A DNA stretch of 64,000 bases from Colletes latitarsis (Eukaryota; Arthropoda; Insecta; Hymenoptera; Colletidae): the NCBI RefSeq assembly GCF_051014445.1, contig NC_135137.1:29823501-29887500 (forward strand), written 5' to 3'. Shown piece by piece: positions 49,196 to 59,700 of this stretch (position 1 is its first letter; each line of letters opens with the position of its first letter). The notes under the pieces were generated by a model. That model did not search any database. It saw only the letters and a list, made by a program, of their open reading frames with translations, and was not told the DNA's origin. Made by a program: the position numbers and the translations under genes.

Positions 49196-52100
49196 AATAA
49201 ATAAGTACTATACATAAAACTTATGTTATTCTAAATTTCTTGCAATGTACTAAATGTGATTTCACTGGAAAAATAGTAAAAAATGATCAAACGATATGAG
49301 AACTTTATAATCTTATATAAGGTTATAAAATTGTGTTCTTCGTGTATTTGATTTCGATATTATGGTCAAAGTCACAAAATACATACGTCAACATTCAAGT
49401 AACGTATTATGTAGTGTCTGTTTCAAGATTATTTCAATAGGATCATTTTTAAGAAATAGGGTCACACTATGTAAGATGTAGGAACCTGCGAAGATAGTAA
49501 TCGCAACATCTGTTGTAAGTTGTTAAAATTTACCAAATTATAACTTATGCGCTGTATGTATATTTAACGGTTACGAGCGATCCTGGCCTCAGTTCGTTTT
49601 CGTCCTTTGAGAGATACATGTATGTAAACAAATAAAATAAAAGCAAAGTAGCAATCAACGATTTTCGTAGCCCACTAAAATATGTTTCAACATCAGAAGT
49701 CATATTGTAGAAGTTTAGAAGGTAAATTTTATGTATGAAAATCGTGATATAGGACTGTCGATTGCAATTTGGACAGAACTACAGATGTTTCGTTGCGTAC
49801 GCGTGGAACGTTTGCAGGGTGACATGTTATCTCGCCGTGTGTCTAGAAACAGAAAATTCGTGTCTCGAACATGTTTATTCTCATCTGTCCTGAAATAACA
49901 ATACCCTCTAACCACTTGTGCTGACAGTCACAACTTATCTGACGGTTTATTTAATGTGTAGCGATTTCAGATTCGGTGATTCAAGGTTCTTGCGAAACAC
50001 ATGTTCGCGGGACTACGATTCTTTCGAGATAAAGTTGTGGTATATTGACATAATGCGACCAAAATTTAGAAGTTTGTAAAAACGCGTAGTATTGAGCCAA
50101 ATCTTTTTTGTTACACTTCTGGTCCCAACAAATAAATAAGTAGTCATTGAATGATCGAACAGAACTTCCGTTTGAATGTACAAACATTTGCTGTAAAGTG
50201 GCCACTTGGAACGTAAACGTCTTCGTTTTCGTCCTTTAGCACCGCAAGAGAGAAAGTCTACTTATCCTTCCTTCTGTTTATCCCTTCTTCTAAAGGCTTC
50301 TGCAGTAGGAAATCTTACACAGAAGACACTTCAACGCGATGTTAAGAAGTTCTTCTAAAGTCTGTCGTTTAAGAAAATAATCACAATTATTTCGATGCAG
50401 AAAAGTAGGATATTCTCGGAAAGCTTGGGATTCCTTTTATTCCAGTTTTGTTATTCACGTTTCGTTCTAATGCAACAATTAATAAAATTACGATTCAGAT
50501 CCTTGTAAAATTCAATGTTATAGAAGGGAGGGTTACGTGAGCATCTATATTTTCTTTTTTCAACGTTTCGACTCGTGTGAATTCTCTTTCGTAAAAATAC
50601 CTTAAATTTTTCAAGTATTTTTAAAAGCAGTCTAACGTGACAAATGTTCTGGATCGCTGTCAACAGTGAAAATTAATTGTACACACAGAAATAAATGCCA
50701 TGCCGTCAGGGGTGAATGTGAATCATAATTTTACTTATGTATTTCGTAATTCAAGCAGCCTTGGAAAGTAACCATTGCTTTATTATGAGACGCATAACTG
50801 TCGCGAGAGACGGACAGGAAGCGAGCCGTAAAATCTATTTGTCGGCTTCTCCTTATCCAGTTTCCCCCATAATCGTGCCACTTTCCTTCGTCGAAAGCTT
50901 CCAGTTTAAACCGCTAAAGGATTACGCACGTTTTTCGTCGTTTAGCATTAAAAATCTTTTTTTTAAACGGCCAACAATGATTTTTACTGATAAAAGCATT
51001 TGCAGATATTAAACCAGTGTTTGCAAATTTTTTAGAAAACGCAACCCTAAGAAAAGAGAATTTTTATTCTGCTAAGATTTAGCAACGGAATTATTTTATA
51101 AAATGTAGTAAGTGGTATCTCTAACAGATCCACGTATAAATTATTCGTTTTAAAATTCATTCTAATTAATAAATATAATTGAATAAATGAATGTATGAAA
51201 TATAATTTCTAGGATGTATCGTTGAAACGTTTAGTACATTTGTACTAAATGGTAAAGATTCTTAATAAAGAAAGCCAGAGAACACTTTCGTAAAGAGACA
51301 CAGCTGTTTTCAAAAAGGGACAGAGTCTCAATCTGGTAAAATCTACAGTTTACCTACTGACGAAGTGTTTTCTCGTAAACCAAGCAACGCACACAAGTTT
51401 TTCCATTTCCTTTCCGTTGGAAAGATAAACGCAAAAACTTAATTTTTTTCCTCGAAGAGTATCGCATCACTGTGAAGTACGCGGTTAAAGAAAATAAATT
51501 TAGGGGTTACATAAGACAATTATTCTTTTGTAGCCCCTGAATTTCCCATTTCTTCAATTAAAATATAGAAATAATGATATAGAGAAGTTGTCTTCTTTTT
51601 AGGGCAACAAAGAAAGAACCATTAATGAGATTAAACTATAATATCATTTCTGATGAATGAACTTTATTTTCCACATTTTTGTTTTTATATTGACACTTGA
51701 AAATTAACATTAATGATATAAGCTATGGTCTGCATTACAAGGATAATTTTATTGTTATTATATACGATGAATAGGGGTCTCGTAAAATTAATTCGATCTT
51801 AACCAATACTCAGCTCCCAAGGAATTAGGTAGGTATAACGATGGTATTTATTATCGTGAAAAATACTATAATTCCTTTTGAATAATAATCCTTTAGGACT
51901 GCTGGCAGATCGGTTACAAATTTCATCGTGGAGGGTCTCAAAGAATTTTTCCTCCCGTGCCATTCGACCATTGACCGTCGGCGATTAGACAGACTATTAA
52001 GGCTATTCTTTGTTTCCTTTCTAATCCTAAGTGTCTAATTAGGTGTCAAGCGTTTTTATCCTACCGTGAAGAATATGCAATATATACGGAACGAAGTACG

Positions 52101-52439
52101 AGCAGTTTAATAAAAATTGGATTACTTATTTGTGCACCTAATATATAATAGCAACGCAAATTTTTTTAGATTTTTCTTTTGGAAGAAAACCGTCTGGCCC
52201 GGAAACTTCTACGCAGCGCTATTATACATCGTGTTCGCGCGGCGACAAACGCATAAATCACATGTGGGAAACAGGGGAAATCATTCGACAAAATGCGTTT
52301 TATCGGGTACGCATCGATGAAACCGCGATCGATCGATAAGATGGCCCGTTCGTTAAAAAATTCAACCGATGATGTCGAGGAGCAGTTACGATAACACGAT
52401 CGAGAGGCATTAGAATGCCGCCATAAAGCAGAAAAATAC
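49196..52439. other. AT-rich non-coding stretch
   Basis: Short frames only. Slightly GC-richer patches near 49730-49920 and 50740-50950 without recognisable product. Confidence 0.55.
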
Positions 52440-53180
52440 AGGTAGCCCGAACTGTCGGGTAAAGCGCGCGCCCTTTTGTTATGGGTATCGCTTACAGTTA
52501 ATCCGCAATCCGAAACCGACTACAATGGTGCGATGACCGGCGTTGGCAGGCGGGCGGGGAGGACGGTTTCTACGTTGGAAAAAAGAAGAGGTCGAAGAGG
52601 AAGACGAGGAGGCGACGACAGGAGCGGTGGTGTACGAGAAAAAGGGAATAAGGGAGCGAGAAAAGCGTAGATTTGTATCTCGCGGCGATCCGTTCAGCTC
52701 CATTCCGCTCCGGTCCGTCGTTCCTCTTTGACCGCCGACGCACCGCGGACGAGGATTCTTGATTTTATCTTCTCGCCTCGTCTCGTCTCGACTCGAGAAC
52801 AAACTATTAACGGCCGTCTGCTCGCCGGATTTTGTAATTTATGGTGACGATTCTCCACTCTTGTACCTAACGCTACGCGCTTCGTTTCTTAATGCGATCG
52901 TGTGGCCGAGACATGCGTCAAATACGCCGACGAATAAATCCGAGCAGACTGCGATTAGCGTAGGATGCCGACACGCGATTACGTCTTCGCGAGAACGTTC
53001 AACGAACGTTTCGAAAGGAGCTTTCTTTTCTGCGGACAGGATTAGGTCAGCCTCAAACGACCGACGAAGTCAGATTCGCGATACGTCCGGAAGCTTTCAA
53101 ATAGCTTTATCTTGGAAACGCTTTGAAACGTCACTTTCCTTCTGGATAATAATTTCTATTCGATTAACATTTTTTAAATA
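52440..53180. promoter_or_regulatory. CpG-rich islet about 0.5 kb upstream of the T-box promoter
   Basis: Base composition shifts sharply to GC with many CG dinucleotides. It includes a purine-rich stretch of GAAGAGG/GAGGA words near 52580-52640 and a short TCTCG/CTCG repeat near 52770-52795. Frames are open on both strands (for example 52759-53181 on +) but no protein family is recognisable, and the long frames follow from the low density of stop codons in GC-rich DNA. It could be a distal promoter, a non-coding first exon or an enhancer of the T-box gene. Confidence 0.35.
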
Positions 53181-53639
53181 ATTTTTATTGTTCGTATAGT
53201 AATACGTATCTACCAATGCATACGCGACGAAGACGTTTCTTGACGTGCTATCGTTAAATGTATTTACGTGGATCACTTTTATATTTACTTATATCTGTAT
53301 TAATACAGAAAAATTGGAACTACGATTTAACATGTGAAGCTCCGGTTTCGGGACTAGACAGTGGCTCGCTATGCGGACGTATCAAATTACGTATGTAATT
53401 GGAATATAGTTAGCTGTATTATTGATTATTCTAACAAGTATTACTTGTTTCTACGAAATGACGTTTGAAATCGTTTTAAATGATGGAAAATACCAACTTT
53501 GGAATTCGAACGACGAGTAATTATGTCTTATGGAAAGAAGAGCTTAAGGTCGCTTAATCTTTTTTCGCTTTACTCATTTTTTCTCTCCCGATCGCTATCG
53601 TACGTATCTTGAGGTGCATTTCGTGGCAACTCTTGTCAG

Positions 53640-53927
53640 GCAACGTGGAATTGCATCGACCAATCGGGTCGGCGTGGGCGCGGCGGTAGCGCGATGGGGA
53701 GAAAGCGGCAGCCAATAGCGGAAGCGGTCTCCGAGTTACAGTGATGGATCACAGAAACGGAGCCGCTTCTACTTGCAACTCCGAAACGCATCGTCAGTCG
53801 TTACTGGACTGTAACGCGGTAGACGTCGGATGACACGGCTGTTTCCTGAACTTTTCTATTTACGTTCGCGGTGAAATCTCGTGACAAAGTGACAGAAACA
53901 ATATCTGAACGGTGCATCGTTCGGAAG
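53640..53927 (+). promoter_or_regulatory. Probable promoter and 5' UTR of the T-box gene
   Basis: This stretch is much richer in G, C and CpG than its surroundings. It holds two CCAAT boxes in forward orientation (53660-53664 and 53712-53716), a run of CGGCG/GCGCG words, and an initiator-like TCAGT at 53794-53798. No TATA box is evident in the expected place. The first plausible ATG of the T-box gene follows at 53928, so a 5' UTR of roughly 130 bases would result if transcription starts near 53796. The start site is inferred from motifs only. Confidence 0.5.
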
Positions 53928-54021
53928 ATGAATTCGATCATGCCCATGGAAATGCAACTGCAATTGCATCAACAGATGCTCTTCCGCGAACAGCAAATCA
54001 CACTTCGTAGGCACAGACCAG
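53928..54021 (+). CDS. T-box transcription factor (Dorsocross/TBX6-like), coding exon 1
   Basis: First coding exon of the only gene in the window that can be assigned to a family. It starts at the ATG at 53928 (31 codons plus one base) and begins MNSIMPMEMQLQLHQQMLFR; this part is Met/Gln-rich, lies outside the T-box domain and is probably disordered. It ends at CCAG|GTTGGT, a usable donor. The single leftover G joins the first two bases of exon 2 to make a Glu codon and keeps the frame open. The frame is also open upstream to about 53871 but has no earlier ATG there, so 53928 is preferred. Several further in-frame ATGs follow (codons 5, 7, 9), so the exact start could be slightly later. A CpG-rich, CCAAT-containing stretch lies just upstream. 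Confidence is lower than for exons 2 and 3 because the N-terminus is not a conserved domain; the phase match is the main support. Confidence 0.7.
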
Positions 54022-56554
54022 GTTGGTGTTTAATATTTATTTTAAGTATTGTTCTCTTAGCCCTCTGGTTCATGAATTATGTTTTATATTGTTTATTGAA
54101 TATTTGTACGTTCGTGAATTAATTAATTTTGAACTAGACAATAAGTGACCAAACTTGTAGGACTATTAGACATCTTCGCAAGAAAACAAATTTTAACAGA
54201 GGGTTGGAAATACGTTATTCAATGGGGGGATTAATTTTCTAAGGATGAGTTAACCGATACATTTTTTGACGTTCTATTTATTATTGCGTAGAAGTATTTA
54301 TTTCGAATAGTTTTAATCTAACAATAATAGTATAATTTTTCACTGCAAGTTGTGAAACAAGAAATCATGCAATTTTCTTAAACTGTAAGATGGTAGCTTC
54401 AATTGTACGTATGAATTTTCAAAAGTAATTATTTATTATTAAATGGTGGAATTTTAAAGGAAAAATCTCAAAAAATTGTCACAAAATCGACATTTCTTTT
54501 AACACCATGTCGAAACTAATTATTCGATCGAAAATTCCGTACGTGCGACTGAAAAGGATAGTATTAGGAACCACCATACAAAATTTTAAGTAAATCGGAT
54601 GAAAATTGACTCAGTTATCGAGCTGCCCTGTTTGAAACATGTGGTTTCCAGAAAAACGCGTTTAAAGTTTTGCACTAAATTATCTATGAAATAACGTTGG
54701 AATTTTTAAACTCTAAAGGATTAAACACTTCAGGACCCAGAACGTATTCTCTGTAAAAAGATTATCGTCATCTTCTTCATTTATATCTCCTTTTTCCTTT
54801 AATTGAACGTCATGCGTCGCTGTTTTGTGTTTTGTGCTCAGCAGCGGAAAGGCGAAGCGTGGCTTGTTTGTATCGATATCGACCTCCATTATTTGTAATA
54901 ATCCTGAATAGCCATCGTTAAATTGGATTACGGCTAAATAAGCTGCCAGTTGGACCACTTTAGTTGTGTATCGGTACATTTTATTCACATCACTTATCAC
55001 TCTAGACTAAATAATCTTGATTTACATAGTTATCTCGACCAAAACACTTCCCATTCATATGAAACCTTTACCACAGCAGAAATAATAAGTTTCAAATGAA
55101 TGCCCCGAAGTAAAGAGTAGTTAGTCTCAAGCGTTACGCATATTACATGCTCTTCATCTACAAAATCTTCTGTAACTATGTCATTTTTGCAAATTTTACT
55201 TTAATATATTTAGGGGGCATTCTTAACTCCCCAAACATTAAAAAGAGATAAAAAAAAATTTCGATTTTTCAAATAACATAAGGGAAAGAATGAAAAATGT
55301 TTAGACTACGATTGAAGACCATTTGAAAGAAACGTAAAATACATTACAATAGTTTAGTAAACTTCAAAGTGTCATAACTCCTGAATTATTAAGTTTTTGG
55401 CATAAAGTACGTAATGCTTTCTCGTAGAGATTAAAAAACTGCATCGAATATTCAAATCAAAGTTATAAAGATCCATTTAAAAAAATGCACAAAAATGAAT
55501 TTAATTTTGCTTGACTACTTTAGAGATACGTATAGCTTTTCTCAGTTGCACGAGATCCTGTACATTTCGTTATATTAAAAAAATATAAAATATAACATTC
55601 TATAATTTTGAATGCTGTATATCGAAATCGTACGAATACAGTCGCGAATAGATCTCGACCAACACTATGTACATTTGTATGTGCATATAACGCGTACGTG
55701 TCCTATTTTTCTGGTTTCCCACGAGGAAAGGTAGCCTGGGTAGAAGAGGGTGCGTCTAAAACGCGACAAGTTCCCGCGTAAGCGACATAGATCCACGCGA
55801 GCTTCTCTCGGTTAAGATGAAAGGTGCCGACTTTCGGTCGAGCGGACAATCGTTATCTGACCTATACAACGGCTCGGTACCGGCGTCCTCTCGGCAGGAA
55901 GAGAAAGAAGATGAGCCGATGCCCGCAATTATCCTAGCCAGGACATAATGCCCCGACCGCAGAACCGCGAGACAAGTGCAGAGCGAATCGCTCATGCGGG
56001 CAAGCGACGACGCTCCATAGATTCACTTGCAAAAGGTGTTCCTCCTGGCATTCGAGTTACCTCATCCGCGCAATTTCTTGCCCTCCCTTAGCTTGTCCGG
56101 CCAATCTCTAGGTAGATACAGTGCAAAGGATAACGATCGGGATCAGACAGAGTCGTCTTCCTACCAACGGTGCTTCCTCTTGCGTTTCTTCTTGCTAAAA
56201 ATACCTTTGTTTTTGGTAGAGCCGTACCTACTACTATTCTGCAAATTCGTAGAAATTCACGAAAGTTCGTTCCAATAGTAGAGATTACAGGGAAATTGAA
56301 CGGAGTCTCGCATGTGGTAGTCATAGATGACGTTTCGAATTTGCATTTTTTTTTTTTTAAACGTTTACAAAGAATAAACGCTGATAGTATATTTGTAAAT
56401 GACATTATGGCCATTGGGAATAACGGAGAACTTCGAGTCGAAATGAAATGAAAACTCTTGCATTACAATTTGAAGAAACGATGGAGGCATCCTTGGGTTG
56501 TGGAAAATTAGTTGACACGTAAATTTACTGTAACGTTGTTTTAATAATTTTCAG
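54022..56554 (+). other. T-box gene intron 1
   Basis: Intron of about 2.5 kb bounded by GTTGGT and TTTTCAG, phase 1. It is mostly AT-rich. It contains an open minus-strand frame at 54713-54979 and a CpG-rich islet at 55690-56170 that is open on both strands, with no recognisable product. Confidence 0.75.
54713..54979 (-). CDS. Unrecognised 88-residue open frame, possibly a degenerate transposon gene fragment
   Basis: ATG-initiated frame (rc CAT at 54977-54979) inside T-box intron 1, on the opposite strand. It begins MYRYTTKVVQLAAYLAVIQF and continues with an NDG motif, LLQIMEVD, then an acidic stretch (GDINEEDDDN). The combination of an Ala/Leu helix, FNDG and a following LL-x-I-M is vaguely reminiscent of transposon-derived proteins of invertebrates, but I could not assign a family. 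It has no splice sites that join it to anything, ends at a stop near the Leu-rich C-terminus, and could be chance in AT-rich DNA. No promoter or polyadenylation signal was tied to it. Confidence 0.2.
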   Translation of the reverse strand: MYRYTTKVVQLAAYLAVIQFNDGYSGLLQIMEVDIDTNKPRFAFPLLSTKHKTATHDVQLKEKGDINEEDDDNLFTENTFWVLKCLIL

Positions 56555-56702
56555 AAGATCTACCGAACTCGAACACATGGAGAATACCTGCTCCTGGAAG
56601 AGGACCGCTTCTTCCCGAGGTGAAGGTTGAACTACAAAATCGGGATCTCTGGCAGCAATTCCACTCCGAAACGACGGAAATGATAATTACGAAGACGGGT
56701 CG
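56555..56702 (+). CDS. T-box transcription factor (Dorsocross/TBX6-like), coding exon 2 (start of the T-box)
   Basis: Second coding exon, entered after the acceptor TTTTCAG and left through the strong donor CG|GTGAGT. It encodes residues 32-80 and part of codon 81. Residues 32-55 form a Pro-rich linker. From about residue 56 the sequence is the classic opening of a T-box DNA-binding domain: VELQ, LWQQFH (63-68) and EMIITKTGR (73-81), the segment that family-wide reads roughly L-W-x-x-F-x-x-x-x-T-E-M-I-x-T-K-x-G-R-R-M-F-P. The intron falls inside the Arg-Arg of GRRMFP in phase 2, and exon 3 completes the Arg codon. T-box proteins are nuclear and bind DNA through this domain. The wording of the domain (WQQFH, EMIITK) is nearer to TBX6/Dorsocross than to TBX1, TBX2, TBX20 or Brachyury, from memory of those families and not from an alignment. 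Confidence 0.92.
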
Positions 56703-59700
56703 GTGAGTGCATGAGTAGTAATTTTTAAAAAAATTTATTTATCGTCGAGAATTTGTCTCTTACAAACCTCTGTTACGCGGGAAAGTTTACTTTTAGGCTA
56801 TGAAAATATTGTTCAATCGAAGTAAAGGTAAAAAGAGTATTGTAATACGTACGTCTGGTACTTGTTCGTACTATTGAGTAATACTTTTGCTTAATTATCG
56901 AAGTTTTGTGCGGCGTCTGCGAGTTACGAGGGACATATTTTTTCGATGAGCCCGTTGCAGAAATTTTTTTCCTTAAATTCCATCGAGGGTTGCATAGTCC
57001 GACAGGCGCCATACGACCACACCCATTGTCGCTGTCGAAAACCCGTAGTGTCTTTACCTGAAAAATTCTCTCTGTATTGTTCTTAACTTTCATATATACA
57101 ATGTTTCATGAAATGCAGTTATATGTATATTGCTTCTATAAACATTTGTCCAATTCAATCTTTAGCGTTTCAATACTTTCAAATTTGACTAGCACAATAA
57201 ATTATTTACTATAAAAGTAGAACACCTGGTATGTTATATACGTCATCGTAGATGAGTCAGGTTCCACTAACGCAAAGTTTTCGTACAACGTACCTACGTA
57301 TCAGTTTGGGGAGGAAAATGGACGCCTTTAACGAGAAATGCCTTCTCGCGACGACAGGGCGATTAGTTTCACGGAAGGTGGTTAAGAAAGGTCGTAAAAG
57401 TAAGGTCGTGACGACGTGACTGCATTTATCGACGTCACCGATCTCGGTATCATTTTACGAAGGTAGATTTGCGGGAAAAGTCGTACGACCGGACGGATGT
57501 AGATGAATCACGACTTCCGGCCATTCTTTACCGGAAACGATCGAGCTACTGGTCACTCCTTTTCAGATACAGAGACGTACCTATCTAAGATAACGATTAC
57601 GAAGAATTTCGCGTAACCTACGCGCTAGATAACGTGTTGATATTAGCTAGATGGTTACGTTTCGAACGCGGGGAACAAAAGGGCAGAGGGTAACTCCGAT
57701 GTGACAAAAACAGACCCCTTAAAATGTTCGATAAGATCTGTCCATTCGAAGCGATTTAACCCGGTGGACACTTTTCTATCATTAACGCGAAGACGCTATT
57801 AACACGTCGACCAAAGACTAAGAAGGGAGGAGGGTTCGTCGAGTTCACAGTTAGAAAATCTTCTAATCATCTTTCAGTTTCTCTTATTTTGACAAATTCT
57901 GCTAGATAGTGTTGACGTTTCACTAAACAATGTATTTATTTAATTATACATGTTTACTATTAACTGTACAAAGCGTGTTACATTATAGACTGATCCAGCA
58001 GGTGACAGTCGATTACTCCGTTTTATCGATAGAGGTGAGATTTACGATTACGTTTGTCTTGTTACTCCTGGCAGATCGAAGCAGGATACTGAAAATAAAT
58101 AGGTTTTAAGAGACAGTAGATGAACACTGGTGAAATTCATGGGCGGTCCAAACTTCACAATAGCAACGAAGGTGTACGTCCATCCGTGTATCCGTGACCT
58201 TCCGGGCCAGCGAGGATTCTGTTTTTCCGAAAGCACCACGTGTCAACCACGTGTACCCTGTTCCAGGCCTTGCGTATACCAATCAGTATTCCGTGACACG
58301 ATCGACTCATTCGTGTTTCTCTGACCGACAAAGTCTCGCTTTTTCGGTGCATGCACTTTGTTCCCTTTATCACCTTCTGTCCCCGTTTACCCCCCACGTT
58401 CGCGCTCCTGGCGGCCTTGCACCATCGCCGATGGCGTGGATAGGAAAAACGTGCGCCCCAGAAGCGCAATTCCAGAACTCTTCGGCATTCGTTTTCTCTT
58501 TCCCACCATACCTGCTTCCTTTTCCTTGTAACGTCCTGTTCCTAAGCAGAGATAATTAATTTCACGTTTCGTCGCGATTCGTCCGTCACCGATTACGAAC
58601 TTCGGTTTACGGTTGTCATTTAGAGTTGGAGAAAGTTCCCTAAAAAAGTTTGTTAGTTTGTAAAGCTTGTAAAGTATATCTCTTAGCTTTAAGAGGATCT
58701 TTGATGCTTACATATTGTTAGATTACTCATATACAGGGTGTTCGGCCACCCCGGGGAAAAATTAGATTCTAGAGGCCAAAATAGGATGAAAATCAAGAAT
58801 ACCAATTTGTTGATGGAGGCTTCATTAAAAAGTTATTAACGTTTAAAATTCCGACCGTACTGAATTTTTTTCTCGAAAATACGCAGGATTTCGGGGGTAT
58901 GTCTATTCACCAAAAATGATTGTAATTGACCCCCGCAACCGAAAATAATTTTTTCAGAATGATTTGGACGTTTTTTTTTTCGTCGAAAAATTTAAGCACC
59001 TACCCCCTGTCGATTTTTCTTAAAAATTCCTTTTTCATTTGTAGTAATTTTGTTTGACACCCTACAGAAAAGTTGTTTAATACTTTTTTGTAGGTACCTA
59101 TGGGCTCTACTTCAGAAAAAAGTTTCATTGAAATATATTCACTATTATAGGAGTTATGGCTGTTTGAAAATTGGACCATTTTTATTGGGTTTTTCTCAGT
59201 TTACGGTGTCAAGGATCAACTTTTCGAATATTTTTGCAATTTCTACATATTCTCTAGCAAAATACGCGTAGTTTGCTTTTTTAAACATTAAAATCGTCCA
59301 ATCCGTTCAGAAGTTATGACGTTTTAAAGATTTCCACGAAATTTCAAGGCAACATTTCTGGCCTCGAATTATATTTTCAGTAATTAATTTTTTTCTCGAA
59401 AATGCGTAGGATTTCGGGGGTATGTCTATTCACCAAAAATGATTGTAATTGACCCCTGCAACTGAAAATAATTTTTTTAAAGCGATTTGAAAAACTTTTT
59501 CTTCCTGAAAAATTTCAGCACCTACCCGAATTTTTTTCCAGAAAGTGGGTAGAATTTCGGGGGTATGTATATTCACCAAAAATGATTGTAATTGTTTCCC
59601 GCAATCAAAAATAATTTTTTCAGAATGATTTGAAATTTTTTAATTTAATTTTGTAATAACTTTTTAATAAAGCTTCAGTCAAGAAATTGATATTCTTGAT

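Noticed and set aside
58155..58559. Overlapping frames of 104-121 residues on both strands
   Set aside because: Open frames follow from GC-rich composition with few stops; no recognisable protein and no splice context.
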